Source: a virus. From it: a stretch of 23,413 bases of DNA. Position numbers and translations under genes: made by a program. The DNA is taken from positions 1 through 23,413 of IMG/VR virus record IMGVR_UViG_3300044949_001924; one strand, given 5' to 3'. The notes under the pieces were generated by a model that ran no database searches, had not been told where the DNA came from, and worked only from the letters and a program-made list of their open reading frames with translations. This document shows, piece after piece, positions 5,816 to 13,660 of the stretch (position 1 is the stretch's first letter; every line of letters starts with the position of its first letter).

Positions 5816-8628
5816 ATACTATGATAACACACAATCGCGTCAAGTTGCAACCCTGCCCCCACTGCGGGAATCGAAACGAAACAAATTACTGTTACGGATT
5901 CACATCGGATGAGGGAAATCTGCTCTCTGTCTGCAAGCGAGGAGCGGAACCAGGCGAGGGGTGGGAGAAGTCGGGAAAAACCGACAGCGCGGGCGATTCT
6001 ATCTACTATTTGAAGCGTGACAAGAAGTTTTCAGAATTTAAGAAAGAGAAAACCACCTACTACGCCTATCCCAAGCTTGCCAACGGCACGATCGTCCAAG
6101 TGTACCGGAAGGATTACCAAGAAGACGGGCGATGGAAAAAAGAAATTCGTCAGCAACACTCGACAAACAACGGGAAAACGTGGAATTGGAACCTGCAAGG
6201 CATTAACTACAGCGAGATTCCCCTTTACCATGCCGAACGACTGAAGAAAGCGATCGGGGTGGGAACTCCGATTCTAGTAGTCGAGGGAGAGAACAAGGTA
6301 GAGAAGTTAGAAGCGATGGGATTCGTCGCCACCTGTAGCCTCGGCGGTGCGGGAAAATGGCAACCATCACACTCGGAATTTTTGAAGGGAGCGAAACTAA
6401 TTCTCTGCCCAGACCGGGATAATCCTGGCGTGAAGCACGTTCAGCGCATCTATCAAGATTTTCCCGACGCTCGCTTCCTGTACGCCTACCCCGATTCCCC
6501 ATTGTGGGATCATCTTCCCGAATCCGGAGGATGCGATTTAATCGATTGGATCGAGGAAACAAAAGCCACAAAAGAGCAAGTCTTGGCGGGTGTAGTCGAT
6601 ACCCCGAAAGAATTACGGGTTAGGGAGCCTAAAAGCAAACCCACAGAGCAACTGCTATCCCTAGAGGATATCGTCCCCGCCATTGACGCAGCGATCGAAC
6701 AACACCTGACCCTTATTAAGTGGGAAGCGAAGATACATGAGTGGGCAAAACTCACGGGCAAGACACCGAGCGATATTCGCGAACTGAAAAAGGCACGGGA
6801 ACGGGAACTAGAAGAGTCAGAACGGATCGACACGGGAATAACTGACTTTCTCCAGAATAATCACTATCGGCAAGACAAGCTCGATATATTCAAGATCGTT
6901 CCCCGCCCCCTCGCCGAAGCTCTAGATTCACGGGCTAAGACGATCAACCAGCCATCGATCCGACTACTGCATTCGCTCTGGCCGGTCATGGGCGCAATCC
7001 TCGGTTCTCGATTTGCTGTCAATCTCCGCACAGCGAGAAACTCCAGGAATTGTTGGAAAGAATCCCCAATCTTTTACATGGCGGATGTAGATTATCCGAG
7101 CGGCGGAAAAACCACGACACAGAAGCAGATTTACCGCGTTTTGAAGGAACGGGATAAAGTCGAGCAAATGCGAGTGGATCGAGAAGAGGTACACCTTGAA
7201 GACTTAAAGGCCTCATGGGCTGAAATGACCCGCGAGGAACGCAAGGAGAACATCACAAATCCTAGCGTTAACCCGCGCCTTTACGAGCGAGAACACTGCA
7301 AGGCTAAACGATGGGTCTACGATCATGGAACCCTAGATGCAATTCTAAAATCGATTTCCTTGCAGTCTCCGTGGCAAGGTTCGGTATGGCTGGCCGACGA
7401 ACTAACCGGGCTATTTGACGGGATGAACCAGTACAAGAGCGGCGGAAAGGGAAGTGATCGCCAGAAATTACTAGAGGCTTGGAACGATCCGCTACAATTC
7501 ACTTTTGACCGCGTAAACCGCGAGAGTCGGTACAGCATGAACGGGCAAACCCTTAATATATTGGGGGGGATACAAGTCGGAAAACTTCGGAAGTACCTCG
7601 ATCTTTCCGATGATGTGGATGGGCTAGTTTCCCGGTTTCATTTTTTGATCAACGAACCGCTCGATCCCGTCCCCGGTCGCCCGCCAATGGACGAGAACTC
7701 GGTCGAGGACTTGATACTAGAAGCGTTTAATCGGGTAAGCGGTATCGAGCTAGAAATCGGGGAAAGCGGTGTCGAACGTTACGATCTTTGGTTTACCGAG
7801 AAAGGCGAAACTTTTGCATGGGACGTGAATCACCGCTACAACAATCTCGTTAAGCAAAATCGAGCCAAAAACCCCGCTTTTACGGCGTACATCGGGAAAC
7901 AGATGAAAGAGTTTTTGCGGTTTGCTATTACCATCCACTTGCTGAATTGGATTTACGATCCCGAACACACCGATCTTTACAAAATCCCCGTCCAGACCGC
8001 GGCGAAAGCGGCCGCCGTGACCGATTTTTATATCAACCAATTTCTCGCTATTCAGGGCATCACCGGGGGCGACGATCAGAATCCCATTCAGGGTATTCTG
8101 CATGAAATCTGGGAAATCGTGAGAACTTTTGGCAAAATTACGACCCGCGAGGTTCACCAAAAATTTCAGAGCCGGAAGATTGACGGGCAAAAGATGAACT
8201 CTGGACTCGCTCTTGAACTACTCAGTCAATTGCAGAAAGCCGGACACGGACGGCTTGAGGGAAAAACTCTACACTTCCAAGAGCCACAAGCGATCGCCGT
8301 AGAAGAAATAGTATTCGAGGAAGAGGAGTTTACTGTTCTAGCTTCGGAGCAAGAGGCCGAACCGCCCCGCCCCGAAGAATACTCGGCTGATGGCGTACAC
8401 CTTGACAGTTTGCCAAATTTTGAGCGGCAGGAAGTTCTGATCCGAACCGCAGAACCGATAGACACGGGAGAGCGAACTATTCCGACCCGAACGATCGCCC
8501 GAATCGTGGGCGTGACCATCGACACGATCGGCAATTGGCTGATTGAAGCAGAAGCTCGAATAGGTGAGGCTGTGGCTCGGTTTAGTTTGCCGTTCGGAAG
8601 TTGTTATGTGAACGACGTGGGGACGTGA
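5803..8628 (+). CDS. Phage primase/helicase (zinc finger, TOPRIM, DUF3987-type ATPase)
   Basis: A 941-residue replication protein. In-frame ATGs lie at 5803, 5812 and 5821. None has a ribosome site, but 5812 overlaps the stop of the leader ORF and may be the real start. Residues 18-44 hold a zinc-finger-like CPHC...C30...C44. A TOPRIM-like segment follows: VVEGENK (E161-G-E163), then CPDRDNPG with D204-R-D206. Residues 427-438 (DVDYPSGGKTT) form a Walker A loop, and VWLADELTGLF (D532-E533) fits Walker B in DUF3987-type helicases. The C-terminal region carries an acidic linker and a final HTH-like segment (RIVGVTIDTIGNWL). Role: primes and unwinds DNA for phage replication. It ends in a GTGA overlap with the next ORF. 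Confidence 0.8.
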   Translation: MYLMNTMITHNRVKLQPCPHCGNRNETNYCYGFTSDEGNLLSVCKRGAEPGEGWEKSGKTDSAGDSIYYLKRDKKFSEFKKEKTTYYAYPKLANGTIVQVYRKDYQEDGRWKKEIRQQHSTNNGKTWNWNLQGINYSEIPLYHAERLKKAIGVGTPILVVEGENKVEKLEAMGFVATCSLGGAGKWQPSHSEFLKGAKLILCPDRDNPGVKHVQRIYQDFPDARFLYAYPDSPLWDHLPESGGCDLIDWIEETKATKEQVLAGVVDTPKELRVREPKSKPTEQLLSLEDIVPAIDAAIEQHLTLIKWEAKIHEWAKLTGKTPSDIRELKKARERELEESERIDTGITDFLQNNHYRQDKLDIFKIVPRPLAEALDSRAKTINQPSIRLLHSLWPVMGAILGSRFAVNLRTARNSRNCWKESPIFYMADVDYPSGGKTTTQKQIYRVLKERDKVEQMRVDREEVHLEDLKASWAEMTREERKENITNPSVNPRLYEREHCKAKRWVYDHGTLDAILKSISLQSPWQGSVWLADELTGLFDGMNQYKSGGKGSDRQKLLEAWNDPLQFTFDRVNRESRYSMNGQTLNILGGIQVGKLRKYLDLSDDVDGLVSRFHFLINEPLDPVPGRPPMDENSVEDLILEAFNRVSGIELEIGESGVERYDLWFTEKGETFAWDVNHRYNNLVKQNRAKNPAFTAYIGKQMKEFLRFAITIHLLNWIYDPEHTDLYKIPVQTAAKAAAVTDFYINQFLAIQGITGGDDQNPIQGILHEIWEIVRTFGKITTREVHQKFQSRKIDGQKMNSGLALELLSQLQKAGHGRLEGKTLHFQEPQAIAVEEIVFEEEEFTVLASEQEAEPPRPEEYSADGVHLDSLPNFERQEVLIRTAEPIDTGERTIPTRTIARIVGVTIDTIGNWLIEAEARIGEAVARFSLPFGSCYVNDVGT

Positions 8629-8846
8629 TCCCGATGATTGGAGAATATTGTGAATCACGCCATCCAGATCGCCGTTACCGAGTGAATTCTTTCGGACAAA
8701 CATTTAAAGTTTGCAAACCAATTGGAACGATAAAAACCGCACTCGGAATCTATTACCATTTCGAGTCAGTCGATCCCGAATTCCCCGAATGGAAGGGACA
8801 CAAATTCTATTGTTTTCGGAAGGAAGATTTTACGGAAATTACTTGA
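8625..8846 (+). CDS. Hypothetical small protein
   Basis: I choose GTG 8625 because it overlaps the primase stop (GTGA), which suggests coupling; ATG 8634 and TTG 8601 are alternatives in the same frame. The roughly 73-residue product contains ESRHPDRRYRVNSFGQTF and later KFYCFRKEDF, and reads as a small beta-rich domain without a family I recognise. Its stop (8844-8846) lies inside the -35 box of promoter copy 2. Confidence 0.5.
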   Translation: MIPMIGEYCESRHPDRRYRVNSFGQTFKVCKPIGTIKTALGIYYHFESVDPEFPEWKGHKFYCFRKEDFTEIT

Positions 8847-8871
8847 CAATTCAAGAAAAGATTGATATGAT
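8843..8871 (+). promoter_or_regulatory. Rightward promoter, family copy 2
   Basis: TTGACA (8843-8848), 17-base spacer beginning ATTCAAGAAAA, TATGAT (8866-8871), followed by TTAATTAAT as in copy 3. It overlaps the stop of the preceding gene and lies about 30 bases before ATG 8902. Predicted to restart transcription for the small genes, the helicase and possibly the tail genes. Confidence 0.75.
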
Positions 8872-8901
8872 TTAATTAATGGAAACACTTAAGGAGCATC
8901 A

Positions 8902-9099
8902 ATGAAATCTTTATTAAATGAAAGCGGACAAACTCTTTCCTGTCTAGCCCTTTGGTATCGGGGACAATACTACTCTAAAGCAAGGGGCGACCTCGACCCC
9001 ACTGGAAAGTTAAAAAAACAAATCTTATCTCACAAACTCAACGAGATAAATGCACACCTAAAACGCTTTGGAATTTGTCCAGTCAAGTTAAATCCCTAA
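8902..9099 (+). CDS. Hypothetical small protein
   Basis: A 65-residue protein starting at ATG 8902, with AAGGAG (8891-8896) 5 bases upstream and promoter copy 2 just before it, so expression is likely. It is basic and mostly helical (KLKKQILSHKLNEINAHLKRFG) with one N-terminal Cys and one near the C-terminus. No family recognised. First gene of a cluster of three or four very small genes, a usual setting for phage accessory or host-takeover proteins. Confidence 0.65.
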   Translation: MKSLLNESGQTLSCLALWYRGQYYSKARGDLDPTGKLKKQILSHKLNEINAHLKRFGICPVKLNP

Positions 9100-9115
9100 A
9101 ACAAGGAGTATCAAA

Positions 9116-9307
9116 ATGAAAGAAAAAGAAAAAGCTATTTCTTGGGAATCCATAAAGGAACACGATCCCGAAAATCCCAAAGGGATTGTCAAACAAGTCG
9201 AAGAAAGAGAGTCTGTCGAGCGATTTAAAGCGCATTTAGCAATGTGCAAGTTTAACGCTAAGGAATGGAGAATGAAGTATAGAGAAGAATCAACACGAGG
9301 AAATTAG
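9116..9307 (+). CDS. Hypothetical charged small protein
   Basis: A 63-residue protein from ATG 9116 with AAGGAG (about 9102-9107) upstream. It is highly charged (Lys/Glu-rich) and probably all-helical, e.g. GIVKQVEERESVERFKAHLA. No family recognised. It sits 16 bases after the previous gene and is probably cotranscribed from promoter copy 2. Confidence 0.62.
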   Translation: MKEKEKAISWESIKEHDPENPKGIVKQVEERESVERFKAHLAMCKFNAKEWRMKYREESTRGN

Positions 9308-9328
9308 AATAACCGATCTCGATCAGGA

Positions 9329-9501
9329 ATAAAAATCACTCTAACCCCTCGACCTTTCTTTCTCTCTTATCAATTGCAGATCGAGGGGATCGGAGATGGC
9401 TATCTCTGTTTTCCAAAAACCCGCGCAAGGGCATTGCGAGACATTTTGAATCAATTGCCGTTACGATTAAAGATGGAAAACTGGAGATTAGAATCCCATG
9501 A
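9329..9501 (+). pseudogene. Decayed small gene (lost start codon and frameshift)
   Basis: One frame is open from 9308 and, read from an ATA at 9329-9331, gives a protein-like sequence: KITLTPRPFFLSYQLQ, then GDGYLCFPKT and ALRDILNQLP. Near 9455-9470 the coding character moves to the -1 frame, which gives VTIKDGKLEIRIP and stops at TGA 9499-9501. That stop overlaps ATG 9498 of the next gene as ATGA, a classic operon junction. So the last part is real in the second frame and the first part in the first. The expected ATG is ATA. I infer a pseudogene of about 57 codons; programmed frameshifting or a sequencing error are alternatives. Confidence 0.5.
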
Positions 9502-9806
9502 AATCAGAAAAACCCAAAACTGTAGCAAATTTAAAAGTTGGCGATACAGTAATTTTGTTTAACCTTGAACCTCTATTCATAGAGGGGGTTATAAAATCTA
9601 TATCGCCAGTAGGCAAAAGAAGTCTTTTGCTAATACGAATAACGGGCAAATACCAAAACAAATCGCTTGGCGCTTATCGGAGCGTCAGACATTACGACAC
9701 CTTTGAATTGTTAAATAGCGATATGCCCTTATCGGCTTATGGTACTATCGCACTAAAAGAGGTTCACCAACCTCGCCCTGAAAGAGACGAGGATTGTCTG
9801 GGCTAA
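9498..9806 (+). CDS. Hypothetical SH3/KOW-like small protein
   Basis: A 102-residue protein from ATG 9498, overlapping the stop of the decayed ORF before it. The N-terminal half (VANLKVGDTVILFNLEPL, then EGVIKSISPV) has the alternating hydrophobic pattern and KVGD turn seen in KOW or SH3-like beta barrels. The second half is a basic linker and an acidic end (RPERDEDCLG). Function unknown; RNA or protein binding is possible but only inferred. Confidence 0.6.
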   Translation: MKSEKPKTVANLKVGDTVILFNLEPLFIEGVIKSISPVGKRSLLLIRITGKYQNKSLGAYRSVRHYDTFELLNSDMPLSAYGTIALKEVHQPRPERDEDCLG

Positions 9807-9953
9807 TTCGGACAACGTAAGCGGTGAATAGCCCGTCGAGCCGTTAGATGTCACAGACCTCCGAATACTTCCCTAGTTCGGATTTCCTCTAAGCCTTATT
9901 GGTAGCTATCGCTAAAGGGCGGGGGTTCAAACCCAAATTTTCGATGAATTAAA
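9807..9953 (+). other. Structured noncoding stretch with tRNA-like pieces
   Basis: The 147 bases between two genes hold no convincing ORF. A hairpin pairs TCCGAA (9860-9865) with TTCGGA (9877-9882). Further on, AGCCTTATTGGTAGCT (about 9892-9907) resembles a tRNA D-arm, and GGGGTTCAAACCC (about 9922-9934) resembles a T-arm. I could not close an acceptor stem or find an anticodon arm between them. It may be a tRNA remnant, a small RNA or a leader structure for the downstream gene. Confidence 0.35.
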
Positions 9954-10805
9954 ATGCAAAACCTAGACAGTAAAACATTTTTTGCCTTTGGCGGCGGCGT
10001 TCAGTCAACCGCTATAGCCCTTCTATTAATTCATGAACCCCACAAACTACTCGATCTTGGATTAACTCTCCCGAAAACAATTATTTTTGCCGACACAGGA
10101 GCGGAACCGAAAGCGATTTACGATCACGTTAACCAAATATTTGAAATGCTGTCAAGAGCCGAGTATGACACGGTAGTAGTTCAGCGCATTGAAAAAAATG
10201 GATCAATCATTCCAATTCACGAGCAATGGTGGGGACTCGCTTCTATTCCATGGTTTACAAGGTCGTTAGATGGTCAAGTCGGAATGCTAAAAAGGCAGTG
10301 TACCGAAGAATTTAAAATTAAGCCGATCCAAAAAGAAATCCGCGCCAGACTGGGATACAAAAAAGGTCAAAGAATCCCACCCCTGACCGCTAAACTTTGG
10401 CTCGGAATTTCTGTTGATGAACAGAGAAGAGCGAAAATTAATCAAGATAAGTGGCTCAACAACAAACACCCGCTTATTTATCTAGGGTGGAATCGCAACG
10501 ATTGCGCCGTTTACAATTACCTTCATCTAAATCGGAACGTATCAAAATCATCATGTTTCTTCTGTCCGTTTAAGCATCGACAAGAATGGATGCGAATGAG
10601 GCAAGAAGAACCCGATGAATTTGCTCGGGCTGTAGCGGTAGACAAAAAAATTCGGCATTTAGTAACTATTGGCAAATGCCGACAAGATGTTTTTGTTCAT
10701 TCGTCAGGCTTGCCACTAGAAGATGCCGTACTAGATCAATTATCTCTTCCGCTTGGAATCGATTACGGCTTCGGAAAAGAATGTGCAGGGCATTGTGGAG
10801 TATAA
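9954..10805 (+). CDS. PAPS-reductase-like adenine nucleotide alpha-hydrolase family protein
   Basis: A 283-residue protein from ATG 9954, with no clear ribosome site. FAFGGGVQSTA (residues about 10-20) is a PP-loop variant. IIFADTGAEP, KRQCTEEFKIKPI and WLGISVDEQRRAK follow in the order typical of PAPS-reductase/ThiI-like phage proteins, ending with the Cys motif SSCFFCPFKHR. The family uses ATP to activate or move sulfur or to modify nucleotides and DNA; the substrate of phage members is mostly unknown. Its place just before the helicase suggests DNA modification or nucleotide metabolism rather than sulfate assimilation. The next gene starts 5 bases after the stop. Confidence 0.75.
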   Translation: MQNLDSKTFFAFGGGVQSTAIALLLIHEPHKLLDLGLTLPKTIIFADTGAEPKAIYDHVNQIFEMLSRAEYDTVVVQRIEKNGSIIPIHEQWWGLASIPWFTRSLDGQVGMLKRQCTEEFKIKPIQKEIRARLGYKKGQRIPPLTAKLWLGISVDEQRRAKINQDKWLNNKHPLIYLGWNRNDCAVYNYLHLNRNVSKSSCFFCPFKHRQEWMRMRQEEPDEFARAVAVDKKIRHLVTIGKCRQDVFVHSSGLPLEDAVLDQLSLPLGIDYGFGKECAGHCGV

Positions 10806-10810
10806 GCAAA

Positions 10811-13660
10811 ATGAATTTAACCCTATTCCAAGAACAACCTCCTACGATCCCGACCCCGACAATTCAACTTCGCCCCGATCAAAAAGCTCTCAAAAAAGAG
10901 ATTTACGATCAGCTTAGAGCGGGACATAAGCGAATTCTTGCCGTCGCACCTTGTGGGTACGGAAAGTGTCTAGCAAAAGATACGCCAATTATTATGTATG
11001 ACGGTAGCGTGAAGCTGTCACAAAATATTGCAGTAGGGGATATTCTGATGGGGGATGACAGCAAGCCCCGTCATGTCGATTCAATCTGTAGAGGAAGAGA
11101 AACTATGGTAAAGGTAATCCCGAACAAGGGAGAGCCGTTTACCTGCAATCGTAGTCACATTCTTTCGCTAGTTTATAATGGGAGAAGCTACCCGAAATCA
11201 GGATGGATTAACGGAAATATTTACGATTTTTCTATTGATCAGTATCTTTCTCTCCCGAAACATATTCAAATCTCGATGTTGCTCTATCGGGTTCCTGTAG
11301 AATTCGATAGCAAGCCTGTCACGATAGACCCCTACTTTCTTGGAATATGGCTAGGAGATGGCAATCACAGGAACACGGGGGTCTGCACGTCCAATCCTGT
11401 ATTGATCGACTATATCAAGAAATACGCTGATCGTTTAGGGATGAAAGTCTATTCTGATGCAAGAAATGACAATCCGAATTCTCAGCTTCATAGGATCACA
11501 ACAGGAGAGAAGGGGCCAGGAAAAAATTATTTGCTAAACATGATAAAAGACTTATCTCTCATCGAAAACAAGCATATCCCTCGAAACTATCTAATCAACT
11601 CAAGAGAAGTCAGGTTAGAACTTCTCGCTGGACTTCTTGACACGGACGGACACTGGCAGATAAATGGAGGCTACGAAATAGCGCAAAGAAGAAAAGAACT
11701 TGCGGATCAAATTGTTTTTCTCTCTCGCTCTTTAGGCTTTTTTGCAAGTGTAGGAACCAAAGAAGTAAAAGGAGAAACTTACTATCGTGTCAGAATTAGC
11801 GGCAACACAGAGACTATCCCGATCAAGACCGAATACAAGAAAACCCCGAAAGAATACATAGAAAAACAGAAATGCAATGTTTTAAGAACGAATTTCAAGC
11901 TAGAGTTTTTGAAGGAAGATGATTACTATGGGTTTACAATCGACGGAAATCGCCGTTTTTTACTAGGAGATTTTACCGTAACCCACAATACTGTCCTATT
12001 CTGTCAGATGATTTACGATGCAGCGATTAAAAAGCACCGCCGCACCCTGATCGTCGTGCCGTTTATATGCTTGATTGACCAGACTCTAGACGCTCTTGAA
12101 AAATTCGGATTAACCGCAGGAGTTATAGCGGGAAACTATAGAGAAGATCGTCTGCAAAAAGTACAAATTGCCACCACACAAACACTAGCAAGACGAGATA
12201 TTTCTTGGTTTAATCCTGAAGTAATATTTCTTGATGAGTGCCATCTTTCCGCCTATTCACTTTGGTTTCGAGATAATTTTAATAATCTCAAAGACGGGAA
12301 ACAAACAACCTCGATAGTAGATATTAGTTCCGAACTAGCTATTTTAGGCATCGCTATCGAGAGAGAAAGTCTAGAATTCGGGTATCGAGTCACTTTCGAG
12401 GAAGTAAAGCAAAAGTACAAATCTCTCACATTACTCCATCACCCCGATCACGGGGGAAGTAAAAAGAAGATGCAAGAATTGAATTCTGCATGGGAGATTT
12501 TAAGGAAACAAGAACATTTATTTTCTGGGAAAGAACTATCAATGGACAGCCAGATCGTCATCGGACTGACGGCGACCCCGTGGCGATTGTCAAAACGGGA
12601 GGAGTTAGGAGATATTTTCGAGACGCAAGTAACCGGCCCGACTCCGAAAGAGATGATCGAGCGGAAAGCTTTATTGGGATGCGTGTACTTTGCCACCAAA
12701 AACCAAATTGACACCAAAGGGGTTAAAACTACGGGTGGCGATTTTGATGCGGCGGAACTCGAAACTCGATGCTTAGAGGCGGTACAATCAATTGTTTCCG
12801 AGTACAAGCGACTCGGACAAAACCGTCAATTCGTGTGTTTTGCCGCAGGGAAAGTTCACGCGGACTCGCTGGCTAAAGAATTTACCGATCAAGGAATTCC
12901 CGTCGCCGTTATTACCGCAGAAACTCCACAGGAGGAACGAAAAGAGATTTTTAAAAATGTAGCGCAATTAAAAATGCGGGGGATTATCAATATCAATACT
13001 TGTGGAATCGGATTTAATCTGCCTGAAATTAGCTGTATTATCCATTCCCGTCCGACAAAATCTATGACTTTGTATATCCAGATGACGGGGCGAGGACAAC
13101 GGCTCTGCCCTCAACTTAACAAAACCGATTGCCTTGTTTTAGATCAGGCAGGAAATACCAAGCGTCACGGGTTTATCGAAGACGTGACCTATCCCGATCT
13201 TCGGAAGGCATCAAACACAGAAAAAAGAGAAGCTCCCGTCAAGGAGTGCGAAAATTGCGGGTGCATGGTTCACGCCTCCGCTCGTGTTTGTCCAGAGTGC
13301 GGTTTCGAGTTTCCTTCCGCTCGAACAGAAAAACGGATTGCCAGCGAAAAGCTTCAGTTAATACTTCCAGACGAGGACAAAACCCTCTACTACGCTTATC
13401 GACAGGCAAGACGAGAGGCTTACGAGAAGGGCAAAAAACCAGAATGGGCGCGCTACGAAATTGTTAGAATTTATAAGCTATCGCAATGGTGGCCTAAAGC
13501 TTTCTGGAAACTTTACGCAGTTTTCGGGACAAACTATACTAAAGATGACGTAAAAAGCTATTGGGACTACTTGAATCGTTGTTGCGGTAATCCCGATTGG
13601 ATAGAAAAATGTATGAAAGAGGAATTTGGAGATGACTACAGCGAGAATATTGGGAAATAA
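10811..13660 (+). CDS. SF2 DEAH-type helicase with intein and J-domain insertion
   Basis: The start is ATG 10811, 5 bases after the previous stop; the longer frame back to 10676 lies inside the preceding gene. The product is 949 residues. After APCGYGK (K52) an intein of 341 residues interrupts Walker A. The extein resumes with TVLFCQMIYD, then DECH (475-478), TATP (587-590) and a C-terminal helicase domain with QMTGRGQR. Between DECH and TATP lies a J-domain-like insert with LLHHPDHGG (H544-P-D546). A zinc ribbon (C813, C816, C827, C830) follows. Spliced, it would be about 608 residues. Role: ATP-driven unwinding or annealing in replication or recombination. The last 29 bases overlap the tail fibre gene in another frame. 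Confidence 0.85.
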   Translation: MNLTLFQEQPPTIPTPTIQLRPDQKALKKEIYDQLRAGHKRILAVAPCGYGKCLAKDTPIIMYDGSVKLSQNIAVGDILMGDDSKPRHVDSICRGRETMVKVIPNKGEPFTCNRSHILSLVYNGRSYPKSGWINGNIYDFSIDQYLSLPKHIQISMLLYRVPVEFDSKPVTIDPYFLGIWLGDGNHRNTGVCTSNPVLIDYIKKYADRLGMKVYSDARNDNPNSQLHRITTGEKGPGKNYLLNMIKDLSLIENKHIPRNYLINSREVRLELLAGLLDTDGHWQINGGYEIAQRRKELADQIVFLSRSLGFFASVGTKEVKGETYYRVRISGNTETIPIKTEYKKTPKEYIEKQKCNVLRTNFKLEFLKEDDYYGFTIDGNRRFLLGDFTVTHNTVLFCQMIYDAAIKKHRRTLIVVPFICLIDQTLDALEKFGLTAGVIAGNYREDRLQKVQIATTQTLARRDISWFNPEVIFLDECHLSAYSLWFRDNFNNLKDGKQTTSIVDISSELAILGIAIERESLEFGYRVTFEEVKQKYKSLTLLHHPDHGGSKKKMQELNSAWEILRKQEHLFSGKELSMDSQIVIGLTATPWRLSKREELGDIFETQVTGPTPKEMIERKALLGCVYFATKNQIDTKGVKTTGGDFDAAELETRCLEAVQSIVSEYKRLGQNRQFVCFAAGKVHADSLAKEFTDQGIPVAVITAETPQEERKEIFKNVAQLKMRGIININTCGIGFNLPEISCIIHSRPTKSMTLYIQMTGRGQRLCPQLNKTDCLVLDQAGNTKRHGFIEDVTYPDLRKASNTEKREAPVKECENCGCMVHASARVCPECGFEFPSARTEKRIASEKLQLILPDEDKTLYYAYRQARREAYEKGKKPEWARYEIVRIYKLSQWWPKAFWKLYAVFGTNYTKDDVKSYWDYLNRCCGNPDWIEKCMKEEFGDDYSENIGK
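10967..11989 (+). other. Intein with LAGLIDADG homing endonuclease
   Basis: Encodes residues 53-393 of the helicase. It begins with Cys (CLAKDTPIIMYDGS), has a block-B-like TCNRSHILSL, and ends VTHN followed by extein Thr. These are the hallmarks of a self-splicing intein. LGIWLGDG (residues 177-184) and LLAGLLDTDG (271-280) are the two endonuclease dodecapeptide motifs. It splits the Walker A loop between GK and T, so splicing is needed for ATPase activity. Both splice-junction residues look intact, so it is probably active. Confidence 0.92.
12310..12522 (+). other. J-domain-like insertion within helicase
   Basis: Encodes roughly residues 501-570: SSELAILGI, TFEEVKQKYKSLTLL, the HPD tripeptide (12440-12448) followed by HGGS, and MQELNSAWEIL. 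The order helix I/II, HPD loop, helix III matches DnaJ J-domains, which stimulate Hsp70 ATPase. It sits between helicase motif II and motif III, where SF2 helicases usually have a spacer of some 25-30 residues; here it is about 110. Confidence 0.75.

Noticed and set aside
6203-8703. Several minus-strand ORFs across the primase gene
   Set aside because: They mirror the coding frame, have no ribosome sites and show Ser/Arg-rich shadow composition.
10676-10810. N-terminal extension of the helicase frame
   Set aside because: It lies wholly inside the PAPS-reductase-like gene and has an Arg/Cys-rich composition typical of a shadow frame; ATG 10811 is at the proper junction.
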